Positions 7,562 through 15,642 of a stretch of 32,310 bases of DNA are shown here, in pieces. The notes beneath the pieces are model-generated. The model saw only the letters and a list, made by a program, of their open reading frames with translations, was not told the origin of the DNA and made no database searches. The first letter of the stretch is position 1. Every line of letters starts with the position of its first letter. This stretch comes from Magnetofaba australis IT-1 (GTDB lineage: Bacteria; Pseudomonadota; Magnetococcia; Magnetococcales; Magnetococcaceae), in NCBI RefSeq assembly GCF_002109495.1, contig NZ_LVJN01000013.1:1-32310 (forward strand). Reading direction: 5' to 3'. The translations under genes were made by a program, and so were the position numbers.

Positions 7562-7798
7562 TTGAAAATCAGAAAGAGATTTGCGCCACTTCTGTTTGCC
7601 TTCTTCATGGCGCTGACCATGAGCTTCTTCATGTCGATGGTCTTGACGGCCATCAATATCGGTTTTGTGGAGAACTTCGTTGCGCTGTGGCTGCGCGCTT
7701 TTAGCGTTGCGTTTGTTGTGGCCTTTCCCCTGGCGATGATCGTAGCGCCAATCATCAGGCGTTTGGTGCAGCGTCTCACCGAGGACAGACTCTATTAA
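7562..7798 (+). CDS. DUF2798 family small membrane protein
   Basis: About 78 aa with two strongly hydrophobic segments (PLLFAFFMALTMSFFMSMVL and FSVAFVVAFPLAMIVAPI) separated by NIGFVENFVALWLRA, and a basic C-terminus (RRLVQRLTEDRLY). This is the compact two-helix pattern of DUF2798 inner-membrane proteins, function unknown. TTG 7562 is chosen because GGGGCGG lies five bases upstream and family members begin close to KIRKRFAP; GTG 7544 would add six residues. It is alone on the plus strand between the portal and protease genes and has its own promoter. Likely lysogen-expressed cargo; not a known virion part. Confidence 0.8.
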   Translation: MKIRKRFAPLLFAFFMALTMSFFMSMVLTAINIGFVENFVALWLRAFSVAFVVAFPLAMIVAPIIRRLVQRLTEDRLY

Positions 7799-7801
7799 TG
7801 C

Positions 7802-7824
7802 GACGCGTCCAACTTGGACACGTC
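7802..7824. terminator. Hairpin between convergent DUF2798 and portal genes
   Basis: GACGCGTCC and GGACACGTC form a nine-pair stem (one G-T pair) around a five-base loop. It lies exactly between the two convergent stops (7798 and 7829). There is no T-tract, so it may be a weak two-way terminator or simply an RNA stabiliser. Confidence 0.4.
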
Positions 7825-7828
7825 TCAA

Positions 7829-9313
7829 TTACTCTTCCAGGTCAACAAGTTCTGGGTCAGATTGCCCTGAATCCCGTGACACCCCAGAACGGGATGTGCG
7901 CCGCGCATCGGAGTCAAACACCAGTCCCAGCTCATCGGCGCGTTGGTTGTCCGCAGCGATCTCCCGGTCGATCTCCTCAATGTCGTAGCCGTAGGTGGAG
8001 ACCGCTTCGGCGCGGCTCAGCAGACCAGCGCGGATCGCCCAGATGATGGCGTTGAACTCTTTTTGCGGGTCCACCCACTGCCAGCCCTGGGGAATCCACT
8101 TCACCGCCTGGTACTCCCGGCGGCGCTTGGGATAGTCAGGAAGCTGCAAAGCGCCGGACAACACCGCCTGATCCATCCATCGCTCCCAGATGGGGCGGCA
8201 CATCTGGTGAATCAGCACCATGCGCTGGATCTGCTCCATGCGGCGACGAAACTCCACCATCCCCGCGCGAATGGAGGAGTAGTTTACGCCGGTCAGGTCG
8301 CCGGTGAGTTGCTCATAGGTCAGACCCAGCCCCACCGCAACGGCGCGCAACTGGGTGCGCATGAACTCGCCGTATTGACCTCCCACGTCAGCAGGGTCGG
8401 AGAACTTCACATCCTCGCCGGGCAACAGAACCTGCATGGTTCCCGGCGCCCAGGTGACCGGCGCCGCGCCCTCATCATCAGCTTCCAGCCCCTCCTCGCC
8501 CCCGACCCCCAGTTCGGGATCGGGCTTGGTGATGAATCCGGCGATGAGCGCGGCGGTCTTCTTTCTCACCAACTCGGCGTCGTCGTATTGATCCAACTCA
8601 TGCAGACGCACCAGAGCCTGCGCCATCCACGGCTCGCCTCGAAGTTGGCCGGGACGCAGTGGTTTGAAGATGTGACACACCTCACTGGCTGGGACACGAG
8701 AGGCGTCCCCTGCTCTGGCATACAGCGGCATCTCGCCTGGGTGCTCGCGCAACAGGTGGTAGGCGACGCGGCGACCGATCTTGTCGAACTCAATGCCCGC
8801 GCGAACGCGGTGGCCGTTGGGGAAATCCCGCATATCGGCGCTGGGAAGGTGCTCGGGCTCCAAGACTTGGAGTTGCAACGGCACAATGAGGCCATCGCGC
8901 GCATCGCGATTGCGCAGGCGCACCAGCACCTCACCGCCTTCAATCATAGCGCGCGCCGCCAGCGCCTGGAGTCCGTAGAACCCCAGCATGCCGTGGGCGT
9001 CCGCCTCACGGGTCCAGGCCAGCCACAGGGATTGAATCTGCGCCTTGATCTGCGGGTCGCTCACCGTGGACTGCGGCTTGATGCCTGTGCCCACCAAATT
9101 GCCGACCAGGGAGTCCACGGCGTTGCTCGCCCAGGCGTTGCGCCGCACCAGGTCACGGGAGCGTGCGCGCATGAGCGAAGCGTCGCGGAACAGCAGCGCA
9201 TTGGCCCCGGCGTCTCCCGGCTGCCAGTTGCCCAGCCTCCGGCCAGAGGCGGCGCCCTCGTATCCGGCCCTGCTCTTGGGGAACCCGCCAAACAAGCGTT
9301 TGAGCAGCCCCAT
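7829..9313 (-). CDS. Phage portal protein, lambda gpB family
   Basis: A 494-aa protein forming the dodecameric DNA gateway at one vertex of the head. Family segments: RSRDLVRRNAWASNAVDSLV followed by GNLVGTGIKPQS; EGGEVLVRLR; LEPEHLPS; VCHIFKPLRPGQLRGEPWMA; QLRAVAVGLGLTYEQLTGDL; and NYSSIRAGMVEFRRRMEQIQ. Length is right for the lambda group. The C-terminal 60 residues are polar and probably disordered (REIAADNQRADELG and a Ser/Asp-rich tail). It abuts the gpW-like gene (stop 9314) and is followed by the inserted DUF2798 gene before the protease. Confidence 0.93.
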   Translation of the reverse strand: MGLLKRLFGGFPKSRAGYEGAASGRRLGNWQPGDAGANALLFRDASLMRARSRDLVRRNAWASNAVDSLVGNLVGTGIKPQSTVSDPQIKAQIQSLWLAWTREADAHGMLGFYGLQALAARAMIEGGEVLVRLRNRDARDGLIVPLQLQVLEPEHLPSADMRDFPNGHRVRAGIEFDKIGRRVAYHLLREHPGEMPLYARAGDASRVPASEVCHIFKPLRPGQLRGEPWMAQALVRLHELDQYDDAELVRKKTAALIAGFITKPDPELGVGGEEGLEADDEGAAPVTWAPGTMQVLLPGEDVKFSDPADVGGQYGEFMRTQLRAVAVGLGLTYEQLTGDLTGVNYSSIRAGMVEFRRRMEQIQRMVLIHQMCRPIWERWMDQAVLSGALQLPDYPKRRREYQAVKWIPQGWQWVDPQKEFNAIIWAIRAGLLSRAEAVSTYGYDIEEIDREIAADNQRADELGLVFDSDARRTSRSGVSRDSGQSDPELVDLEE

Positions 9314-9526
9314 CTACAGATCCTTCCGGCTGCGCACGCGCAGGTGACGGATTATGCGTTTGTCGCTGCTGCGCGCGATCTCACGATCGAGGATATCCAG
9401 GGCGCTCTGCACTTGAGTCAGATCGTACTGCACGGACTTGTCGCCATAGCTGACCCTGCTCTGCAGCGATTCAAGCTTTTCCAACAGCTTGTCCCGTCGC
9501 AGTTGCAACTCGGTGATGTCGGCCAT
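9314..9526 (-). CDS. Head completion protein, gpW-like
   Basis: A 70-aa helical protein (MADITELQLRRDKLLEKLES) with the helix - beta-hairpin (SRVSYGDKSVQYD) - helix layout of lambda gpW, ending in a basic tail. Lambda W lies between terminase A and portal B, as here. gpW binds the filled portal and prepares it for tail joining. Start ATG 9526 has GGAGGAG close upstream. Confidence 0.85.
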   Translation of the reverse strand: MADITELQLRRDKLLEKLESLQSRVSYGDKSVQYDLTQVQSALDILDREIARSSDKRIIRHLRVRSRKDL

Positions 9527-9604
9527 GGACTCCTCCGGCGAGCAGGGGCAGAATCATTCCAACTCCCGATGACAGGGAGATCAATAAACACAGGGAGCAA
9601 GACA

Positions 9605-9858
9605 ATGACGTCTATGAATCCACAGGCCATCTCTGGGATGGTCTCCGTCGTCGTGACCAAATCGAGAAGAACACCCCGCCAATCGTCAAATCCACCTACG
9701 CCCGGCTGGTTCAGAGCGGCTTCGATGACTCCGAGGCAAAGCGTCTCATGGCCACCGTGCTGATGCGCGAAGCAACCATGATGAGTGAGACCGGACGTCC
9801 CTATGATCCGTCGAGCTACGCGGCGCGACTCAGCCAATTGCCGCGCGTGACGCAGTAG
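9605..9858 (+). pseudogene. Small conserved plus-strand gene with a frameshift after the start
   Basis: One plus-strand frame from about 9570 to the TAG at 9856-9858 reads like a real protein: YESTGHLWDGLRRRDQIEKN, TPPIVKSTYARLVQSGFDDS, EAKRLMATVLMREATMM, and TGRPYDPSSYAARLSQLP. This pattern (PP.V...Y.RL...G....A..L....L, then PFD/PYD...Y...L..LP) recurs in small bacterial proteins of unknown function. The frame has no ATG, GTG or TTG before 9749. The well-placed ATG at 9605, with AGGGAG seven bases upstream, is in another frame, so one base seems to have been lost just after the start. It lies alone between gpW and TerL genes, with one base between its stop and the terL stop. Possibly a third cargo gene, now broken, or a sequencing error. 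Confidence 0.5.
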
Positions 9859-9859
9859 C

Positions 9860-11324
9860 TCACATCCAACTGGAACGGATGACTCTGCGCTGGGGCTTGG
9901 CCCTGGCAATCACTGGCCCTGATGGCTTAAGCGCGTCTTTCAACGGAACCTCAGCGATTCGCTCGACCTCGTGATTGAGGCGGAACCCCATGGCAATGAG
10001 CCCCTGTAGAGCGGCCATGCCATAAACGCGGCAATCCAGCGCCTCGTTGCGATCGGAGTCGCGTTTCTTCCATTCGCGAATGGGGCGGCCCTTGTGGTAG
10101 CGCGTCACCACCGACTCTGCGGTGAGTTGCTTGAAGTAGTCGGCCTCCCGCCCCATGGGAAAGTGCAGATATCCGGGCCCCGCCTCCTCTATGCGCAGGC
10201 GCGAGAGAATCGCCTCCTTGCAGGCGTCTACGCCAACGATGAACAGCGGCACCTTGCCCTTGTTCCGGGTCGATGGCTTGCGCGGCCAGATTGGCACCCC
10301 CATGCCCCCTCGGCCCTTGATGGCCCAGACTCTCCGACCCTGACGTGAACGGCAGAAAGCGTAGGACTTAAGGGTGTGGTGACCACCCGTATCGATAGCG
10401 GCGGCGCGAATGGTTATGTCGGGCAACTGGCGGCTGTGAGGCAGAGGTCGGCGCAGCAGATTGTCCAGGTCCTCCCACACCGCTGGAGATGAGGGATCGC
10501 CCCACAGCACCCTGTAGTCGATGCTCCAGGACTCCTCGTCGCGTCCCCAGCCAACGATCTCCATCTCCAACCGGTCGTCCTGAACGTCGATCCCCGCGGT
10601 AAGCACCGCGACATCCGAAGGGATTAACTCACCCCAATCCTCACGGCGCGCCAGCAACCCTTCGCCATCGACCCGATCGGCGTCCTCCTCCCAGGTTTCG
10701 CCCAGTTTGGTGTTGACCCACACCTTCAGGCGAGAGGGGTCTTTATGGACCAACCCGTGTTCTGCTGCGATGTCCCCCCAAGAGGTCCATCCGTGGGGAG
10801 AATAGAGGCTGGAGAGGTGAAAGCCTGCGGTCCTTCCATTGCCTTCTGCTGCGGCGCGCCAGACGCCGTTCTCCAGCATCCACCCCTTTTGATAATCCTG
10901 AATCTCCGCCTGGCAGTGCGCGCACTCATAATGGGCATCGGCACGACGCCCCTTTGGCCACTTCACCTGCGCCCACGATAAAACCTGAAATCCCCCGCAT
11001 GCTGGGCAAGGAACCCAGAACTGCCGCTGATCGCTCTCGGCGTAGGCCGCCTCGACTCTGCTAAAGCCTTTGATGGTCGGCGTGCTGGTGAGCAGCACCT
11101 TGCGGTTGGAGAAGTTGGCGGTGCGCTGAATCGCAAGCGCCACCGGATCTCCCTCCCCATCCGCATCGCCAGGAAAGCGATCCACCTCATCCATGAACAG
11201 ATAGCGGATCGGCGCCGACGATAATCCCACTGCGCTATTGGCGCCCGTCATCAGCAGGATGCCGCCTGGGAACTCCTTGCTCAGCACCGTGTTGCCAGAG
11301 TCCCGGCTGCGCGCCGGTTTCACC
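9860..11324 (-). pseudogene. Terminase large subunit (GpA family), 3' part separated by IS21
   Basis: The larger piece (about 486 residues) of the DNA-packaging motor, cut from its start by the IS21 element. It begins KPARSRDSGNTVLSKEFPGG, has the Walker B region YLFMDEVDRFPGD, the Zn-finger-like CPACGGF...CAHCQAE (residues roughly 110-145 of the piece), and the nuclease part with AGIDVQDDRLEMEIVGWGRD, AIDTGGHHT and a C-terminal KRDSDRNEALDCRVYG. A GTG at 11323 with no proper ribosome site would be the only start. Joined to 14017-14411 without the element, one intact 617-codon gene results. Confidence 0.92.
11319..11324 (+). repeat. Target duplication of the IS21 element, left copy (TTCACC)
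   Basis: TTCACC directly before the TGTCA end of the element; the second copy is at 14017-14022 directly after the other end. Six bases fits the 4-8 bp of IS21 elements. Confidence 0.85.
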
Positions 11325-11482
11325 TGTCAATGGCGCCCGAAAAATGCAGCACCATGGCGCCGCAATAATGCATCACTTGGGCATTGGTTGGGCGCGTAGC
11401 GCACAACGGGGTTTGCCGTTTTCCTTTGTCTTTAAAAAAACGAACAAAAACATCTTTTCAACACACTTGAGATTCAGAATGA

Positions 11483-11553
11483 GGGAGAGGCGGCAGACCT
11501 GTGGGAAACGTGTTTTCGTTTTCCACAGGGATAGCGGAGCGTCCGCCTCTCCC
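11483..11553. terminator. Large two-part palindrome downstream of istB
   Basis: GGGAGAGGCGG (11483-11493) pairs with CCGCCTCTCCC (11543-11553), and inside it CCTGTGGGAAACG pairs with CGTTTTCCACAGG. The structure lies 30 bases beyond the istB stop and faces the left end of the element. It may end istB transcription or block read-through from the phage operon. No long T-run follows. Confidence 0.4.
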
Positions 11554-11582
11554 GGAGCCGCAAGTGGGCAGGATCGCCAGTT

Positions 11583-12383
11583 TCAGGAAGGGTCGGTTTT
11601 GCTATTTGAGCAGGAAGCTTTTGTTTCTGCAGCGCGCTTTTGCCGTTTGCTTTGATTCAGTCGATAGCTTTCGCCGTTCATCTCCAGGATGTGGACATGA
11701 TGGGTCAACCGATCCAGCAGGGCGCCGGTGAGGCGCTCGGAGCCGAAGACCTCCGTCCACTCCTCGAACGGCAGGTTGCTGGTCACCATCACTGAACCCT
11801 GCTCATAGCGCTGGCTGATCACCTCAAAGAGCAGCTCAGCCCCCGTTTTGGAGAGTGGGACGAAGCCCAATTCGTCGATGATCAACAGCTTGTGTTTACT
11901 CAACTGACTCTGGAAACGCTGCAGCTGCTTTTCGTCGCGCGCCTCCATCAACTGGTGTACCAGCGACGCAGCAGTGGTGAAGCCAACCGCCAACCCCTGC
12001 TGACAGGCGGCCAGGCCCAATCCCAACGCAATATGGGTTTTCCCGGTTCCGCTGTTGCCCAAGGCGATGATATTGGCTCGGCGCTGAATGTATTCGCAAC
12101 GCGCCAGCTCCATCACCAGAACCTTGTTCAATGAGGGCATGGCCAGGAAATCAAAGGAGTCCAGGCTCTTGATGGTGGGAAACCGGGCTTGTTTGATACG
12201 TCGCTCCACCATGCGCCGCTCCCGCTCAATCAACTCCAGTTCGCTCAGTCGCAGCAGGTATCGGCTATGATCAACGCCTTCCGCCGCGCACTGTTTGGCG
12301 ATCTTTTCATATTCTCGATAAAATGTGGGCAGTTTGAGCGCTTTGAGGTGGTGCGCCAGGAGGATCTGCGGAGAGTCGTTCAT
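11583..12383 (-). CDS. istB: IS21 helper ATPase IstB
   Basis: A 266-aa AAA+ ATPase that loads on DNA and guides the IstA transposase to its target. Walker A GNSGTGKTH, Walker B LLIIDELGFVP, sensor region VMVTSNLPFEEW, and the family ending LLDRLTHHVHILEMNGESYR are all present. Length is standard. Its ATG overlaps the istA stop by four bases, as usual in IS21. It appears intact. Confidence 0.95.
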   Translation of the reverse strand: MNDSPQILLAHHLKALKLPTFYREYEKIAKQCAAEGVDHSRYLLRLSELELIERERRMVERRIKQARFPTIKSLDSFDFLAMPSLNKVLVMELARCEYIQRRANIIALGNSGTGKTHIALGLGLAACQQGLAVGFTTAASLVHQLMEARDEKQLQRFQSQLSKHKLLIIDELGFVPLSKTGAELLFEVISQRYEQGSVMVTSNLPFEEWTEVFGSERLTGALLDRLTHHVHILEMNGESYRLNQSKRQKRAAETKASCSNSKTDPS

Positions 12384-13879
12384 CGCTGCTCTCCTGACGT
12401 CAACGCGGCGTAATCCCTGGCGGATGTACGCGCCACATGCACTTCGGGCAAAAAGGGATATCGGGACAGATCCAAACGGAGCGGACGTTGTTCAATGTGC
12501 CGGATCAGCAGATGTTTGACCGCCTCAAAGCCAATGGCGCCCAACTTCAACGCCTGTTGCACGGCAAAATGGACCTGTTCAAAGGAGAACGTCTCCAATA
12601 GGCGCAGAACCTGAATATATTCCCGCTTGCCCTTTTTACCCAGGCGGGACTCCATCAGACGGCGCAAGGTGGCGAACTCATCTGGCAGTTCCCATCCTTG
12701 CAACGGGGCGGCTTGATCCAGCGCCCTGGGTTTCTCCTCCAGCAGCGCCAGATAGTGCAAGGGGTCATAGATGGCGTCCTCACGCGCATAGGAGCGTGGA
12801 TGCCGGGCAATCACCTCAGCGCCACAGGCGATCACCACTTCGTGGATGTAGCCCCGCACCTGCACATCGTGAAAGCCATAACGCACCGGAACCGAATAGT
12901 CATTGGTTCGATAGCGCACCAGCGCCTGGGATGTGACCTTGGCGCTCACCTTCTCGCAAGCGTCGTAGGGAATTGGCGGCAGCGGCAGGAACGCCGCCTG
13001 GTCTGTGGAAAATCGTTCTCCGATACTCCGCTGACAGCCTCGCAATGTCTGTTGACGACGCTCCAGGCATTTCTGGCGCAGGTGAGCGTTGAGCGCATCA
13101 AACGATTCAAAGCGGGGAGCCGGGACCATGAAGTTGCGTCGGGCGTAGCCGACCAGCCCCTCGACCTTGCCTTTGTCGTTACCTCGCGCCGGGCGGCCAA
13201 AGCGGCTATCGAACAGGTAATGGGATTGCAGCCGGATCATCTCTTCGGTCAGATCTCGGCGACCATCCCGGTAAACTTTGACCACGGCGATGCTGGTGTT
13301 GTCGTACAGAATGCTTTGGGGAACGCCGCCGAAGTGATCACAGGCGGCGTTATGCCCCGCACAAAACGCTTCCGTGGTTTCCGCGGGGAAGCCCATAACG
13401 AAGCTGTCGTCGCTGTAGGGCAGACTCATACAGAAAAAGTGGATCTTGCGCTCCACGCCGCCGATCACGCCGTGCGTTTGCCCAAAGTCCACCTGGGCGT
13501 GTCCGGGCGCATGGCTGAGGGGAACAAACTTCTCTTTCAGATGCAGACGCTTGCCGCGCACATACTCCTTGACCGCGCCATATTTCCCGTCGTAGCCGTA
13601 TTCATCGCGCAGCCGTTCATATATCCGCTGCGCGGTGTGGCGCTCCTTCTTGATCTTCTCCAGATCGTTCTTGAGAATCTGATCTATGAACCCGGTGAAC
13701 GGCCCCAGTTTGGGCAATCTGACCGGCTTGCTCCGCTGGTAGCCTGGCGGCTCAGGGTTCTCCATCATTTTGCGCACCGTGCGCGGATCCAGCTCAAAAG
13801 TCTCCGCCGCCTTGCGCTTGCTCATCCCGCCTCTGGTTACCGCCAAACGCACTTCTCTGTACATGCTCACTGAATACAT
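12380..13879 (-). CDS. istA: IS21 transposase IstA
   Basis: A 499-aa DDE transposase. The N-terminal helix-turn-helix (GMSKRKAAETFELDPRTVRK) binds the element ends. The catalytic core shows AQVDFGQ, then SILYDNTSIAV, then GNDKGKVEGLVGYARRNFMV, giving D, D and E. A C-terminal domain begins near YRTNDYSVPVRYG. No stop or frameshift interrupts it, so with istB the element looks active. The start is ATG 13879; an internal in-frame ATG six codons on is less likely. Confidence 0.95.
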   Translation of the reverse strand: MYSVSMYREVRLAVTRGGMSKRKAAETFELDPRTVRKMMENPEPPGYQRSKPVRLPKLGPFTGFIDQILKNDLEKIKKERHTAQRIYERLRDEYGYDGKYGAVKEYVRGKRLHLKEKFVPLSHAPGHAQVDFGQTHGVIGGVERKIHFFCMSLPYSDDSFVMGFPAETTEAFCAGHNAACDHFGGVPQSILYDNTSIAVVKVYRDGRRDLTEEMIRLQSHYLFDSRFGRPARGNDKGKVEGLVGYARRNFMVPAPRFESFDALNAHLRQKCLERRQQTLRGCQRSIGERFSTDQAAFLPLPPIPYDACEKVSAKVTSQALVRYRTNDYSVPVRYGFHDVQVRGYIHEVVIACGAEVIARHPRSYAREDAIYDPLHYLALLEEKPRALDQAAPLQGWELPDEFATLRRLMESRLGKKGKREYIQVLRLLETFSFEQVHFAVQQALKLGAIGFEAVKHLLIRHIEQRPLRLDLSRYPFLPEVHVARTSARDYAALTSGEQR

Positions 13880-14016
13880 CCTCCCACCCCCTGACCCGGA
13901 AACTCTATGACTGAGTTTTCTGAGTTAGAGAGCTTTTTCTGGTGTGGGATTTTTGGACCGCCATTTTTGGACGATCCAAGCTGTTTCAGTGATGCATTTT
14001 TACGGCGCCATTCTCA

Positions 14017-14411
14017 TTCACCCGCTCGCGAATCTCCTCGCTGGATTCGATCAGTGGCCCCACGCGCTGCTTGGAGTAGCGCTTGGCCATCTCCACCGTG
14101 GGCTGCACCATCAGCATCGGGCCCGGCGCATGGTGGATCACATACCCCACCCAATTCAGCCCGCACTCCGTTTTCCCCAGCTGGCTGCCGAACATCGCCA
14201 CCACCCGCTCAATCGGGGAGCTGGGCGAGAGGCAATCCATGATCTCCTTCAAGTAGGGCGTGCGATCGGTTCGCCAAGGACCAGGTTCGCCCGAGGCCAC
14301 CGACGAGAGCATGCGGTGTTCATCAGCCCATTCAGAGACCGTCAGACGCGGGTCTGGCATCAGCCCCTGGAGGAACGCATCCTCATAGATCTGAGCCGCT
14401 GACAGAGCCAT
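14017..14411 (-). pseudogene. Terminase large subunit (GpA family), 5' part
   Basis: The first 131 codons of TerL: MALSAAQIYEDAFLQGLMPD, LTVSEWADEHRMLSSVASGE, the modified Walker A GSQLGKTE (residues 75-82), and MLMVQPTVEMAKRYSKQRV. After residue 131 the frame runs into the IS21 end and stops at 13986 (a 141-aa truncated product). Joined to 11318-9860 it gives 618 codons including the stop, in frame, with the family motif ERVKPARSRDSGNT re-formed across the junction. The start lies next to a plus-strand gene group reading away from it. Without intact terminase the prophage should not package DNA by itself. Confidence 0.92.
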
Positions 14412-14436
14412 CTTATTTATTGAATTTGCATCGGTT

Positions 14437-14466
14437 TTGACTGGATGAGCGCTTTGCTTGTATGGC
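14437..14466 (+). promoter_or_regulatory. Possible promoter for the plus-strand pair
   Basis: TTGACT (14437-14442), 18 bases, TATGGC (14461-14466). The first hexamer is good, the second weak (three matches). It lies in the divergent gap between terL and the 65-aa gene. Confidence 0.35.
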
Positions 14467-14506
14467 TACATGGAGTCACGCCAACAACGCATCCAGGAGA
14501 TTGAAA

Positions 14507-14704
14507 ATGAACAGAAAACCAACCACAGAACAGCAGCTGGAAGCCTTCGCCAAAGAGCTCGCAGAACTGACCCGCAAGCACGGCGTTGCCCTGCGCGTCA
14601 CCGGCGGCGTGATCATCGACAAGCCGGAGGCTTTCGAAGGGCTCGAATACTTCACCGGCAACGAAGGGGACCTGCTTCCCCGCATCGGCAGCGATTGGAT
14701 TTGA
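14507..14704 (+). CDS. Small uncharacterised protein (65 aa)
   Basis: MNRKPTTEQQLEAFAKELAE begins a 65-residue protein with an N-terminal charged helix and a compact C-terminal part (RVTGGVIIDKPEAFEGLEYF, then LLPRIGSDWI). ATG 14507 is preceded by AGGAG seven bases upstream; an earlier frame-mate ATG at 14462 has no such site. The next gene starts 11 bases after its stop, so the two form an operon. I do not recognise a function. Such small proteins occur next to DUF3489 genes on alphaproteobacterial mobile elements as far as I recall, so a shared role is possible but unproven. Confidence 0.75.
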   Translation: MNRKPTTEQQLEAFAKELAELTRKHGVALRVTGGVIIDKPEAFEGLEYFTGNEGDLLPRIGSDWI

Positions 14705-14715
14705 AGGAGATGACC

Positions 14716-15381
14716 ATGAACAAAATGACCAGCCCCCAACTCACCGTCCTCGTCAACGCCGCACTGCGCGAAGATGGCGCGGTCCACCCCCTGCCCAGCC
14801 GTATGAAGGGCGGCGCAGCGATCAAGATCGTGAACGCCTTGGCCAAGCACGGCGTCATCACACAGGAGGATGGCGGGCAATGGCGACTCAACGCTGTGGG
14901 CTACGCAGCCATCGGCGAAACACCTCCGGAGCGACTCCTGGCCAAAGCTGAAAGCAAGGAGCCTGCGGAGACGAAGCCAGAGTCACAGGATGCGCTCTTT
15001 GAGGAGATCGCCTCTAAACACCTGGACATCGACACGCTGGAGACACGCCACTCCGATGGACTCGACTTTCATGAAACCAGCGTCTGGGCCATCAAGAGCG
15101 CCCTGGATGCCGCCTACCAAGCGGGAATGTCCGCCGCCAAACAGCGCAGCGGTAAGCGCGGACCGCGCTCCGACTCCAAGCAAGCCAAGTCGATCGAACT
15201 GATGAAACGCCCTGAGGGCGCCACCATTGAGCAGATTGCCGAGGTGACTGGATGGTCGGCCAGCACGATCAGAGGCTTCATCTCCGGCTCCCTGCGCAAA
15301 CGCCTTGGACTCAACGTCACCAGCGAGCGCGTCACCGATGAGCAAGGGAAACGGACGATCTACCGCATCGTTGAAGACTGA
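14716..15381 (+). CDS. DUF6900 / DUF3489 protein, probable DNA-binding
   Basis: A 221-aa three-part protein. Residues 1-75 resemble a helical domain seen at the front of such proteins (TSPQLTVLVNAALREDGAVH). The middle (FEEIASKHLDIDTLETRHSD to YQAGM) fits DUF6900. The last 75 residues (KQAKSIELMKRPEGATIEQI, AEVTGWSASTIRGFISGSL, RKRLGLNVTSERV) fit DUF3489, a winged-helix-like domain with a clear helix-turn-helix. ATG 14716 has AAGGAG just upstream. It may regulate transcription, but no target is visible. It is on the plus strand, opposite to the terminase genes around it. Confidence 0.8.
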   Translation: MNKMTSPQLTVLVNAALREDGAVHPLPSRMKGGAAIKIVNALAKHGVITQEDGGQWRLNAVGYAAIGETPPERLLAKAESKEPAETKPESQDALFEEIASKHLDIDTLETRHSDGLDFHETSVWAIKSALDAAYQAGMSAAKQRSGKRGPRSDSKQAKSIELMKRPEGATIEQIAEVTGWSASTIRGFISGSLRKRLGLNVTSERVTDEQGKRTIYRIVED

Positions 15382-15405
15382 CCCTTCCACGCACCTAAAA
15401 GCAGA

Positions 15406-15429
15406 CAACCCGGCCAATTGACCGGGTTG
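15406..15429 (+). terminator. Hairpin after the DUF3489 gene
   Basis: CAACCCGG and CCGGGTTG form a perfect eight-pair stem around an eight-base loop, 25 bases after the stop codon. No T-run follows, so termination strength is uncertain. Confidence 0.5.
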
Positions 15430-15642
15430 CTCTGGTCGTGCTCCAGCCGCTCACTGCACCTTCAGAGTATTGCTCGGATGGACTTCCACCCCATCGGTTG
15501 ACAGGTTGTCCAACTTCACACATCTCAAAGAACTACTACAAATTCCGGGCTATCCTGTTTTTAGCCTCATGGACGTCAACAAGAGCAACCCTTATGATTC
15601 CGACCATGCGTCAACCTGCTCTATGATTTAATGAGGCCCTTT

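Larger units (their letters stand above)
11325..14016 (-). mobile_element. IS21-family insertion sequence (2692 bp) inside terL
   Basis: The element carries istA and istB in the usual order and has imperfect terminal inverted repeats: TGTCAATGGCGCC at the left and, read inward from the right, TGAGAATGGCGCC, both continuing to AAAAATGCA-(G/T)-CAC. Each end has a second internal copy of the motif (11353-11376 and 13941-13970), the multiple transposase-binding sites known for IS21. It is flanked by the direct repeat TTCACC (11319-11324 and 14017-14022). Removing the element and one copy restores the terminase frame exactly, so the insertion is clean and probably recent. Confidence 0.93.

Noticed and set aside
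7478-7828. The protease frame extends 117 codons upstream of ATG 7477
   Set aside because: This extension is antisense to the DUF2798 gene, is rich in His/Arg/Gln, matches no protease N-terminus, and ATG 7477 has a good ribosome site.
7943-9763. A 606-codon open plus-strand frame across the portal gene
   Set aside because: It is the reverse shadow of the GC-rich portal gene; its product is low in order (many His, Gln, Ala) and the portal is certain.
12698-13873. A 391-codon plus-strand frame in the IS21 element
   Set aside because: Antisense of istA, which has complete catalytic motifs.
15570-15632. A 20-codon plus-strand frame just before the pRiA4b-like gene, as a possible leader peptide
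   Set aside because: No ribosome site, and no stem-loop or codon bias that would support a leader.
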